37,418 nt of DNA from Bacteroidia bacterium. GTDB taxonomy: Bacteria; Bacteroidota; Bacteroidia; AKYH767-A; OLB10. Positions 15,942-23,707 of this stretch are shown piece after piece. The stretch is taken from the NCBI GenBank assembly GCA_017995075.1, contig JAGOJO010000021.1:1-37418 (forward strand), written 5' to 3'. The notes under the pieces are model-generated. The model searched no databases and had not been told where the DNA came from. It saw nothing but the letters and a program-made list of their open reading frames with translations. Position 1 is the stretch's first letter. Each line of letters begins with the position of its first letter. The position numbers and the translations under genes were made by a program.

Positions 15942-18296
15942 ATGCAACTAAAAAGAATTCTCAAAGGTTGCGCCCTGTTGTCGATCCTCCTTGGCGGCAG
16001 TGTAAACGCGCAAAACCTTCCCTATGAGTACTCCATTTCAACTGACGGGCGTCAGATGATTTTGGGTACTAAAGCACATACCGGACTCTTTGACCAAACC
16101 CAGGTCCGACGTATTGACCTCACCTTTCCCTCAGCCAACTTCTACACCCAGCTCACGAGCAACTACGCAACAAAAACTTATATCCCGGCAACATTAACCA
16201 TCGATGGGGTTTCCTGGGACAGTGTTGGAGTGCGATTCAGAGGAAACACTTCATACCAGCAAACCGGTGCGTCGCAGAAAAAATCATTCAAAATTGAACT
16301 CGACAACTGGATCAGCGGAAGTGATTATGACGGATACAGCACCATCAAACTGAACAATGCTGCCGGTGATGCATCCATGATGCGCGAAGTATTTTATACT
16401 ACAGCTATCCGTAAACATATTCCAACCGCGAAATCGAGCTTTGTTAAATTATATCTGAATGGCTCTAACTGGGGACTCTACACCAATGTTCAGCAGATGA
16501 ACAAAGATTTTCTGGAAGAGTGGTTCTTCAGTAATGATGGCATCTGGTGGAGAGCTGATCGTCCAACAACAGGCGGAGGTCCCGGTGGCGGCGGTGGCTG
16601 GGGAGATGGAACAGCTGCATTGAATTTTTTAACATCCGACACAGCAGATTACCAGCAATACTACACGCTTAAAGAATCGACACGCACCCAACCATGGGAT
16701 TATCTGGTAACTGTTTGTGATAAATTAGAAAACACACCACTTGCTGCACTTGAAGACACACTTTTAAACTATATGGATCTCGATCGTACATTATGGTATC
16801 TCGCATCCGAGATTGCATGGACAGACGACGACAGTTATGTCTACAAAGGCAAAATGGATTACTATGTTCACCTGGAAGAAGAAACAGGACTCGTTGTTCC
16901 AATGGAATATGATGGTAACAGTGCTCTTGAAACCGGACCTGCTACTTCCTGGGGCGTATTTTACAATGCTACCAATGCCAACTATCCACTCCTGAATCGC
17001 CTGCTGAATGTTCCAACATTACGTCAGCGTTACCTCGCTCATATGCGCACAATCATTGCCGAAGAATTTGACACCAGCATCACCAACGCCACGTTTGCAT
17101 CATTCAGAGCATTGGTAGATACTGTAGTGACAAATGATCCGAAGAAGATGTATACCGTGACCCAGTACAACAATGAAGTGCAAGTATTAAAGAACTTCAT
17201 CAATACCAGAAAAAACTACATTAATTCGAATGCCGAAATTCAACAGGTAGCCCCTGTAATTACTGACGCTCCCTTCTTTGTAACAGGAGTACAATATCAG
17301 CAACCTGCAGCCGGACAAACAGTACAGGTACGTTCAACCATTTCCTCCACAGCAGGAATTGATAATGTGCAGTTATACTACTCCCCAACTATTGTAGGTA
17401 GATTTTATAAAACTGAAATGTTTGACGATGGCGCGCACGATGATGGTGGTGCCGGCGATGGAGTATTCGGAGGAACAATTCCTGCGTATGGAGCCGGAAC
17501 CTGGGTTCGTTACTATGTACAGGCTGCATCTGCAAACACAGCAAAAAGTGTGAGTTATCTTCCTGTAGGTGCTGAGCACAATGTCTTCATTTATACCGTT
17601 GCTCCACTTGCATCTGCAGACACATCGTTAGTGATTAACGAAGTAATGGCTTCCAATGTAAGTACAGCAGCAGATAACTTTGGTGAATACGATGACTGGA
17701 TTGAATTATACAACAAATCAAACTTACCAATTGATATCAGCGGATATTATCTGACTGATAATCCTATCAACCTCGATAAATTTGAAATTCCTGCGGGCAC
17801 AATTATTCAACCGAATGATTATTTGATTGTTTGGGCAGATGAAGACAGCAGTCAGGGACCGTATCATGCCAACTTCAAATTATCAGCAACCGCAGAGCTA
17901 TTGATGTTACTTGACCCATCACAAAATGTTGTTGATTCGGTTTCATGGACAGGCCAGCTTGCTGATCAGGGATACGCACGTGTTCCAAACGGAACCGGAA
18001 ACTTCGTCATACAAGGACCAACCTTCTCTGCCAATAACAATTCAGTTGGTATCAATGAAATTTCAAATGAAACTCCCGCGCAGATCTCTCTGTATCCAAA
18101 CCCGGCAACTGACCTGGTGCAGATTCAATTGCTGGATGATTCACACCGCGACCTGGAAATCTACAATGCCTTCGGACAACAAATTGAACGCAAAGGGTAC
18201 ACTTCATTCTATAGCATCAGTACATCTGATTGGGCAGCCGGAGTGTATTATGTTCGTTGTGGAGAAAGCGTAAAGAAATTGGTAATTCGCCACTAA
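15942..18296 (+). CDS. Secreted CotH-kinase / lamin-tail domain protein with T9SS tail
   Basis: The 784-residue protein has a signal peptide (about 1-23, ending VNAQ). A CotH kinase-like domain follows at about 45-425, with VGVRFRGNTSYQ, KKSFKIELD, the WTDDDSYVYKG segment and PMEYDGNSA. A beta-rich linker leads to a lamin-tail domain (about 560-690; LVINEVMASN, DDWIELYN, DISGYYLTD), and a type A T9SS sorting domain starting at ISLYPNPATD closes the protein. Bacillus CotH is a protein kinase that phosphorylates spore-coat proteins, so an extracellular protein kinase on the cell surface is possible. A Gly-rich loop (GGGPGGGGGWG, about residue 210) interrupts the domain. The VTC/DUF4956 operon nearby is a recurrent neighbour of CotH proteins, from memory. 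Confidence 0.88.
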   Translation: MQLKRILKGCALLSILLGGSVNAQNLPYEYSISTDGRQMILGTKAHTGLFDQTQVRRIDLTFPSANFYTQLTSNYATKTYIPATLTIDGVSWDSVGVRFRGNTSYQQTGASQKKSFKIELDNWISGSDYDGYSTIKLNNAAGDASMMREVFYTTAIRKHIPTAKSSFVKLYLNGSNWGLYTNVQQMNKDFLEEWFFSNDGIWWRADRPTTGGGPGGGGGWGDGTAALNFLTSDTADYQQYYTLKESTRTQPWDYLVTVCDKLENTPLAALEDTLLNYMDLDRTLWYLASEIAWTDDDSYVYKGKMDYYVHLEEETGLVVPMEYDGNSALETGPATSWGVFYNATNANYPLLNRLLNVPTLRQRYLAHMRTIIAEEFDTSITNATFASFRALVDTVVTNDPKKMYTVTQYNNEVQVLKNFINTRKNYINSNAEIQQVAPVITDAPFFVTGVQYQQPAAGQTVQVRSTISSTAGIDNVQLYYSPTIVGRFYKTEMFDDGAHDDGGAGDGVFGGTIPAYGAGTWVRYYVQAASANTAKSVSYLPVGAEHNVFIYTVAPLASADTSLVINEVMASNVSTAADNFGEYDDWIELYNKSNLPIDISGYYLTDNPINLDKFEIPAGTIIQPNDYLIVWADEDSSQGPYHANFKLSATAELLMLLDPSQNVVDSVSWTGQLADQGYARVPNGTGNFVIQGPTFSANNNSVGINEISNETPAQISLYPNPATDLVQIQLLDDSHRDLEIYNAFGQQIERKGYTSFYSISTSDWAAGVYYVRCGESVKKLVIRH

Positions 18297-18315
18297 GCCA
18301 TTACACAGAAATATT

Positions 18316-18351
18316 AAAAAAGGGTCTGATATTCCATCAGGCCCTTTTTTT
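18316..18351 (+). terminator. Terminator after the CotH gene
   Basis: A 15-bp stem (18316-18330 with 18336-18350, one G-T wobble) with a 5-base loop ends in a T-run 20 bases after the stop. The A-run on the other side makes it potentially bidirectional. The following bases up to 18593 show no further feature. Confidence 0.88.
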
Positions 18352-18593
18352 ATAAATATAGCTCCAAACAATTCAACGGATTCAAATGAAATATCCTACA
18401 AGTAAATACAATTCAGGTTATGATCACACAGTCAACATCATTCCATTAAAATCAAAGGTATATGTCTGAACAGATTTACTAATCAAAAGTGCGTACGATC
18501 TTCTCCTGTGATTGAAACAGCGGAAAGAATGGCAGAGTAGAAACAACGAAGCACTATGGTTACACGGATTCTCCGATAGAAAGAAAAACGTTA

Positions 18594-19268
18594 TCAGTCT
18601 TTGAACTTATAGATATAGCCAACTCCAAAATTCATCCTGCGCGTATCAACCAGGTCCTGATACATCACAAAAAAATCAAGGAAATGTTGCTTATTCAACT
18701 TCGACTCCATCCCCAGAACGAAGCGGCGCTGATCAAAGTCTGCCACACCTGCCCGTAACGTTTCAAACTGCTCTACCGAAAATGAAAACTCCTGCTTAAA
18801 AAACTTCTTCTTAACAGTCAATTTCTGACGCAGCACCATCTCACTCAAACTTACAATTCCCTCTGCATTACCGGGTTCATCTTCACGACCCGCGCGAAAA
18901 CGTAATGCAAAATCGTACTTTTTAATCTTCATACTTCCAATTGCATCCAGCATCAGCCGATGAGAAGATTCACGTACACCTAATCCGCGATTTGATGTAA
19001 TGTACCGGTAATGAAGAACTGTAGAGAAATTATCCGACCACTTACGCTGAATGCCCAGGTTCGGAAAATAACGCACTGCCATTAACGGATCAATATTCCA
19101 CCGCGACTCCAGCGTCAATTCCGCACGTGTTTTAGGAATAATTTTCTTCTGCAATTGCACGGAAGTCCACACCTGATTCTCCCAACGCACCTGCGCAAAA
19201 GAAGAACCCGACAACAGCAATAATAATGCTGCTACCCGCAATCGACGCAATGACAAACAGCTAAACAT
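18594..19268 (-). CDS. DUF2490 family outer-membrane protein
   Basis: The 224-residue protein begins with a signal peptide (basic start, long Leu/Ala core, cleavage near SSFAQ). Amphipathic beta-strand segments such as TRAELTLESRW, FSTVLHYRYITS, KYDFALRFRAG and MNFGVGYIYKFKD follow. This fits DUF2490, a predicted outer-membrane beta-barrel with no established function. The frame extends to 19298, but the ATG at 19268 starts the signal peptide and overlaps the DUF4956 stop as TAATG, suggesting coupled translation. It is the last gene of a four-gene operon. Confidence 0.8.
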   Translation of the reverse strand: MFSCLSLRRLRVAALLLLLSGSSFAQVRWENQVWTSVQLQKKIIPKTRAELTLESRWNIDPLMAVRYFPNLGIQRKWSDNFSTVLHYRYITSNRGLGVRESSHRLMLDAIGSMKIKKYDFALRFRAGREDEPGNAEGIVSLSEMVLRQKLTVKKKFFKQEFSFSVEQFETLRAGVADFDQRRFVLGMESKLNKQHFLDFFVMYQDLVDTRRMNFGVGYIYKFKD

Positions 19269-19846
19269 TAGTAATAGTAGATTTTCAGTTCGGCACAATC
19301 TTTCAGGAAATCAATATGCACCACTGAAACTTTATGAATTTTTAATCCGGTACGGTTCATCAGATCCTGGCGCAACTCCTCCACTTTATCTTCTCTCACC
19401 AGCTCAATTTTTTCATAGAGGATCGTTTGTGTTTTCTCATTCTTCACCAGCTTACCTCCATCCAGAATCCAGGCAACCAGCATTAGAATACCATTCAGGA
19501 TAAATGACTCAAAATAAGTTCCCTTTACTGTAGAGTTTATCAAGCCCATCGCAATAAACAACAAAAGATAGGTCATGTCCTTCTCAGAAATATTCTCTGT
19601 ACGGTAGCGAAGGAGCGAAAACACAGCAAACAAACCGAAGGCCGCACCAAATGACATCTCCACCTTACTCAACAAATACGTGATGATATAAATGATCACG
19701 TTGAACATAAAAAAGGTAAACAGATGATCCCGCTTCTTATAGTTCGGCAGATAGATCGCAAATACGATGATACTTACAGCGACCACATCGACCAGTAATC
19801 GCATGAAGAATTTTTCTCCGAGTTTATCAAATAATTCTAATTCCAT
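19268..19846 (-). CDS. DUF4956 integral membrane protein
   Basis: The 192-residue protein has about five hydrophobic segments (roughly 16-33, 42-60, 66-81, 91-107, 113-128). The DUF4956 signature SFGAAFGLFAVFSLLRYRTE with ISEKDMTYL follows the second segment. The soluble C-terminal domain of about 65 residues (IELVREDKVEELRQDL, then HIDFLKDCAELKIYYY) has a ferredoxin-like alternation of strands and helices. The function is unknown. DUF4956 proteins, as I recall, are usually encoded beside VTC-domain polyphosphate polymerases, as here: its ATG directly abuts the stop of the VTC gene. Confidence 0.88.
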   Translation of the reverse strand: MELELFDKLGEKFFMRLLVDVVAVSIIVFAIYLPNYKKRDHLFTFFMFNVIIYIITYLLSKVEMSFGAAFGLFAVFSLLRYRTENISEKDMTYLLLFIAMGLINSTVKGTYFESFILNGILMLVAWILDGGKLVKNEKTQTILYEKIELVREDKVEELRQDLMNRTGLKIHKVSVVHIDFLKDCAELKIYYY

Positions 19847-20590
19847 TTAGGCTCTTGATTGTATTTGGTGAATGGTGAGTTGTTGACGTTTAAATAAATT
19901 ATGTTTTAATTCCGGACGCAGCAAACTGAGTCCGAGGCAATACTTTGAAATTGAAAATGGAGCAACATGATGACTTTTGATTATCTTAATAAATGCCGAT
20001 GGTGCTTTACTTCCCTGTTTCACTTCCGCCACAATCAGATTACCGAATGATTTGGAAGTATGTTCATTCGCGAATGTCAGATTCAGATCGAGAGTCATAC
20101 GTTCAGGTGGGTCAAGACTAACAAGGGTAATCCGCTGAAAGGTTATTCGGGTAGCAAACTTCCATTCCTGCTCCTGCTGACCGGTCACCTCACGAAAAAA
20201 CTGCAATTGTTCTGCTGTAAGAGCCTCACCGAATGCTGTTGTTTTCTTTCTGGACTTTACCGTACGACCTGTATTGGTCTTCCGTTTCATCTCCATATAA
20301 TTAATTGACGAACTGCCATACCGGCGAAGACGCAGCTTATATCTGCTCCCTCTCTGATTATGATGCGCCAGGTACATACCAAACTGAGGATCGTCAAAAT
20401 ACAACGTGTCATATGGATGCTCCCGGCAATCGTCGATGGTAAGAATACGATAGGACTGTTGAAGTTCCGGCAACAACACAGGCAACAGCGACTGATGGAA
20501 AACGAACTTCGTATCGATCCGGTTGGTTAATGCCACCGTATCCATCTCCGCCAATCCAATCGGACCAAAACCTTCCAGCAAGTGTTGCAT
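19847..20590 (-). CDS. VTC-domain polyphosphate polymerase-like protein
   Basis: The 247-residue protein fits the VTC domain, which in yeast Vtc4 makes polyphosphate from ATP inside a tunnel lined with basic residues. The core pattern is complete: NRIDTKF (Arg24, Lys28), YKLRLRRY (Lys85, Arg87, Arg89), MEMKRKT (Glu100, Lys102, Lys104), RITFQR (Arg148, Arg153), ERMTLD (Arg164), AEVK (Glu189, Lys191) and SKYCLG (Lys216). It has no signal peptide or membrane helix, so it is cytoplasmic, presumably attached to the adjacent DUF4956 protein. Catalysis is inferred. Other triphosphate-tunnel functions are possible. Confidence 0.87.
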   Translation of the reverse strand: MQHLLEGFGPIGLAEMDTVALTNRIDTKFVFHQSLLPVLLPELQQSYRILTIDDCREHPYDTLYFDDPQFGMYLAHHNQRGSRYKLRLRRYGSSSINYMEMKRKTNTGRTVKSRKKTTAFGEALTAEQLQFFREVTGQQEQEWKFATRITFQRITLVSLDPPERMTLDLNLTFANEHTSKSFGNLIVAEVKQGSKAPSAFIKIIKSHHVAPFSISKYCLGLSLLRPELKHNLFKRQQLTIHQIQSRA

Positions 20591-20597
20591 ACCCTGC

Positions 20598-20996
20598 TTA
20601 GTTCAGTTTTATAATGGTAATATCGTCCAGGCTCACTTCCGATTTATTTTTGGAAATTTTCGCATCAAGAATAATCGGAATCTTTTCGCCAAAAGTGGTC
20701 AGATTGGTATCTTCTGAATAAACAAACACACGGTAATTCCCCTTATTCAGAAACTGGAACTTATAACTTCCATCGAAGCTGGTACGGGTACGATCATCAA
20801 ACGTATCATCCTCATCGCCGTAAATAATATAAATATCCTCATCCGATGCCTCCCGTTCAGTATAAAGAATTGGGAACGCTGTATACTCACGCACCCTCAC
20901 CTTTCCTTTGATCACAGAGTTCCCGCCTTCCCCTTCCTCCTTTTCACAAGAAGTAAAAGCCAGAACAGCCAGAAGCATTACACATAGTTTTTTCAT
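20598..20996 (-). CDS. Small lipoprotein leading the VTC operon
   Basis: This protein of about 132 residues starts MKKLCVMLLAVLAFTSCEKEE, with lipobox FTSC. The mature part has a VIKGKVRVREY strand, a stretch of acidic residues (GDEDDTFDD) and FDGSYKFQFLNKGNYRVFVYSED. That is typical of the carboxypeptidase-regulatory or prealbumin-like beta-sandwich found in envelope lipoproteins. Another ATG three codons upstream (21005) is equally possible. It ends 7 bases before the VTC gene and is almost certainly cotranscribed. The acidic patch might bind metal ions, but this is a guess. Confidence 0.8.
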   Translation of the reverse strand: MKKLCVMLLAVLAFTSCEKEEGEGGNSVIKGKVRVREYTAFPILYTEREASDEDIYIIYGDEDDTFDDRTRTSFDGSYKFQFLNKGNYRVFVYSEDTNLTTFGEKIPIILDAKISKNKSEVSLDDITIIKLN

Positions 20997-21010
20997 TGTC
21001 TGCATTTTTC

Positions 21011-21045
21011 AAGGATACGATTTTACAAAAAATTAACGTATCCTT
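21011..21045. promoter_or_regulatory. 9-bp perfect inverted repeat upstream of the VTC operon
   Basis: AAGGATACG (21011-21019) and CGTATCCTT (21037-21045) are perfect reverse complements separated by 17 AT-rich bases. The repeat is 6 to 15 bases before the candidate start codons of the lipoprotein gene. It could be an operator for a dimeric regulator or a hairpin in the 5' leader. No T-run follows, so it is not a classic terminator. Confidence 0.5.
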
Positions 21046-21174
21046 TATAATAACCTAACGCAAAAGAAAGGTTTTCCGGGGTACGGGGAAAGTCCAAAGA
21101 CCTCGTAATACGTAGATTTCACCTCGGTTGACAATTAAAATACATAATTTCACACACTGAATCCTGAATATACC

Positions 21175-21663
21175 ATGGTGCTCTCTCTCATTGCGGCTGT
21201 CGATAAAAAACTTGGAATTGGCAAGGACAACAAACTATTATGGCATCTGCCGGCTGACTTACAGTACTTTAAACGAGTCACTTCCGGAAGCACTGTCATC
21301 ATGGGCCGAAAAACCTATGAGTCTATCGGACGCGCCTTGCCAAACCGAAGAAACATAGTACTTACACGCACGGAAGATTACAATGCACCCGGCTGTGAAG
21401 TAATGGAAGAGCTTTTTGATGCCATTAAATCCTGCTCCAAAGAAGGCGAAGTGTTTATCATCGGAGGTGCAGAAATTTATCGCCAGGCCATTCAGGTAGC
21501 CGATAAAATTTATCTCACAAGGGTTGATGTAGAAACTGATGCCGATACTTTTTTCCCGGATTTCAGCTTGAGTGCCTGGAAACTCATCCATCTGCTAAAG
21601 CACAAAGCCGACGAGAAGAACAAATACGACTATTCCTTCTCTATTTACCAGCGGGTAGCTTAA
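21175..21663 (+). CDS. folA: Dihydrofolate reductase
   Basis: FolA reduces dihydrofolate to tetrahydrofolate with NADPH, completing the cycle fed by ThyA at 14942. The 162-residue protein begins LSLIAAVDKKLGIGKDNKL and carries the active-site Asp28 in LPADLQYFK. It also has the NADPH-binding VIMGRKTYESIGRALPNRRNIVLTR segment and EVFIIGGAEIY. Length and motif order are normal. Thymidylate synthase and FolA are often adjacent in other bacteria. Here the lipoprotein/CotH/VTC block lies between them, which may be an insertion or a rearrangement. Confidence 0.96.
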   Translation: MVLSLIAAVDKKLGIGKDNKLLWHLPADLQYFKRVTSGSTVIMGRKTYESIGRALPNRRNIVLTRTEDYNAPGCEVMEELFDAIKSCSKEGEVFIIGGAEIYRQAIQVADKIYLTRVDVETDADTFFPDFSLSAWKLIHLLKHKADEKNKYDYSFSIYQRVA

Positions 21664-21686
21664 AAATCTCTCTGGATTTATTCTCT

Positions 21687-22925
21687 TCAGGCAACCCGAA
21701 GTTGTTTGATATTGGACTTATTCAGTTTTTCGGTAGCGTAATCCAGCGTAACAGTAAATTCTTTTTGGTTTTTACCGCTTGGCACGTCAAACATCGCATC
21801 CAGCATAATCGCCTCACAGATACTGCGCAAGCCTCGGGCACCCAACTTAAACTCCACTGCCTTCTCCACTATAAAATCAAGGGCATCATCAGAGAAGTTC
21901 AACTTGATACTCTCCATTTCGAATAACTTCTGATACTGGCGCACCAATGCATTTTTCGGTTCCGACAGAATTCTACGCAAAGCAGATTTATCGAGCGGTG
22001 ACAAGTGCGTGATCACAGGTAAACGGCCAATCAGTTCCGGAATAAGACCAAATGATTTCAGATCCACCGGACTCACATACTGCACCACGTTTTCATGATC
22101 CACTTCCTGCTCCATCTTCTGCGCATAGCCAATTGCATTGGTCTGCAAACGACGGTTGATGATTTTATCGATACCATCAAAAGCACCACCACAAATAAAA
22201 AGAATATTCTGTGTATTCAGCGCAATCAGTTTTTGCTCCGGGTGCTTACGTCCACCTTGCGGCGGAACATTCACCACAGAACTCTCCAGCATCTTTAAAA
22301 GACCCTGCTGCACTCCTTCGCCGGAAACATCACGTGTGATAGAAGGATTATCACCTTTGCGGGCAATCTTATCCATCTCATCAATAAAAACGATTCCTCT
22401 CTCTGCGGCCGCCACATCGTAATCGGCGTTTTGCAAGAGACGAGCCAGCACATGCTCCACATCTTCCCCAACATAACCTGCTTCGGTCAGTACGGTAGCA
22501 TCCGCAATACAAAACGGCACTTTCAATAACTTAGCAATAGTACGCGCCAACAAGGTTTTTCCGGTCCCTGTTTCGCCCACCATAATAATATTCGACTTCT
22601 CCAGTTCCACATCCTCCTTCGAGAGTTTGCTTTTATGGATCAAACGCTTGTAATGGTTATAGACCGCAACAGAAAGCACTTTCTTCGCATGCTCCTGACC
22701 GATCACATACTCATCCAGAAACTTCTTTATCTCTGCCGGTTTCGGTAATGTTAAAGGAGAGCCGATTGTAGATTTCAGTTTCTGATCCTGCTCCTCGGAG
22801 ATGATATTCTGCGCCTGTGACACACATTGATCACAGATATGGCCGTTAATACCGGCAATCAGTACGTTTGCCTGGCTTTTATCACGCCCGCAAAAGGAAC
22901 AAACTATATCCTGTTTCTGCTTCAA
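21687..22925 (-). CDS. clpX: ATP-dependent Clp protease ATP-binding subunit ClpX, TTG start
   Basis: ClpX unfolds tagged proteins and feeds them to ClpP. The N-terminal zinc domain has CSFCG and CDQC. Then come Walker A GETGTGKT, the pore loop GYVGEDVE, Walker [12 protein letters not shown], the RKH loop GGRKHPEQ and the sensor region [12 protein letters not shown]. The loop that docks on ClpP has IGY where E. coli has IGF. No in-frame ATG lies before the zinc domain. TTG at 22925 gives the family-like start (M)[12 protein letters not shown] and 412 residues. An earlier TTG at 22979 would add 18 basic residues and lies in a hairpin, so it is less likely. Confidence 0.92.
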   Translation of the reverse strand: MKQKQDIVCSFCGRDKSQANVLIAGINGHICDQCVSQAQNIISEEQDQKLKSTIGSPLTLPKPAEIKKFLDEYVIGQEHAKKVLSVAVYNHYKRLIHKSKLSKEDVELEKSNIIMVGETGTGKTLLARTIAKLLKVPFCIADATVLTEAGYVGEDVEHVLARLLQNADYDVAAAERGIVFIDEMDKIARKGDNPSITRDVSGEGVQQGLLKMLESSVVNVPPQGGRKHPEQKLIALNTQNILFICGGAFDGIDKIINRRLQTNAIGYAQKMEQEVDHENVVQYVSPVDLKSFGLIPELIGRLPVITHLSPLDKSALRRILSEPKNALVRQYQKLFEMESIKLNFSDDALDFIVEKAVEFKLGARGLRSICEAIMLDAMFDVPSGKNQKEFTVTLDYATEKLNKSNIKQLRVA

Positions 22926-22944
22926 GGTTCTGTATCTATAAGGA

Positions 22945-22978
22945 TGAAACCGGTACACCTTCCGATGCACCGGTTTCA
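22945..22978. other. Perfect 10-bp hairpin between clpP and clpX
   Basis: TGAAACCGGT (22945-22954) pairs perfectly with ACCGGTTTCA (22969-22978) across a 14-base loop. It lies after the clpP stop and before the likely clpX TTG start. There is no T-run on the clp strand, so it is more likely an mRNA processing or stability element than a strong terminator. Confidence 0.6.
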
Positions 22979-22999
22979 AAGTTCTGAATTATTTTAAAA

Positions 23000-23686
23000 T
23001 TATTTAGTACCTCTTACTTTAAAGAGCACTTCGTCAATCATACCATATTCCTTGGCTTCATTGGCGGTCATCCAGTAATCGCGGTCAGAATCTTTCCAAA
23101 CCTGCTCATAATCTTTACCACTGTGCTGGGAGATGATTTCATACAACTCCTTCTTCAGTTTCTGGATTTCACGCGCTGTAATTTCGATATCGGAAGCCTG
23201 TCCTTCAGCACCGCCCATTGGCTGGTGAATCATTACACGGCTATGCTTTAAAGCACTACGTTTTCCGCTGGCTCCGGCACAAAGTAACACAGCAGCCATA
23301 GAAGCAGCCATACCGGTACAAACGATACCTACATCCGGCTGAATCCACTGCATGGTATCATAGATTCCGAGGCCGGCATACACTGAACCACCCGGACTAT
23401 TGATATAAATAGTGATATCACGCTTCGCATCTGAAGATTCCAGGAAGAGCAACTGGGCCTGAATGATATTAGCCACATAATCGTTGATTCCCACTCCCAG
23501 GAAGATAATACGATCCATCATCAAACGTGAAAACACGTCCATTTGCGCCACATTTAACTGACGCTCCTCGATGATAGTTGGAGAAATATAATCGGCGTGA
23601 ACAGAACTGATGTACTGATCAACTCCGAGGCTACTCATACCGCGATGTTTCACGGCATACTTGGTAAATTCTTTGCGGAAGTCCAT
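23000..23686 (-). CDS. clpP: ATP-dependent Clp protease proteolytic subunit
   Basis: ClpP is the serine peptidase barrel that degrades proteins delivered by ClpX. The 228-residue protein has INSPGGSVYAGLGIYD, the catalytic Ser129 in GMAASMAA, catalytic His154 in MIHQPMGG, and the Asp in the KDSDRDYWM region. The extra 30 or so N-terminal residues before YISPTIIEERQ could be a propeptide. The gene lies 21 bases after tig and 74 bases before the likely clpX start, in the order common across bacteria. Confidence 0.97.
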   Translation of the reverse strand: MDFRKEFTKYAVKHRGMSSLGVDQYISSVHADYISPTIIEERQLNVAQMDVFSRLMMDRIIFLGVGINDYVANIIQAQLLFLESSDAKRDITIYINSPGGSVYAGLGIYDTMQWIQPDVGIVCTGMAASMAAVLLCAGASGKRSALKHSRVMIHQPMGGAEGQASDIEITAREIQKLKKELYEIISQHSGKDYEQVWKDSDRDYWMTANEAKEYGMIDEVLFKVRGTK

Positions 23687-23707
23687 ACGTTTTTTTTGTT
23701 TGGGTGC

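Noticed and set aside
15942-21663. A genomic island between thyA and folA
   Set aside because: No integrase, tRNA, flanking direct repeat or clear change in base composition was seen. An insertion remains possible but is unsupported.
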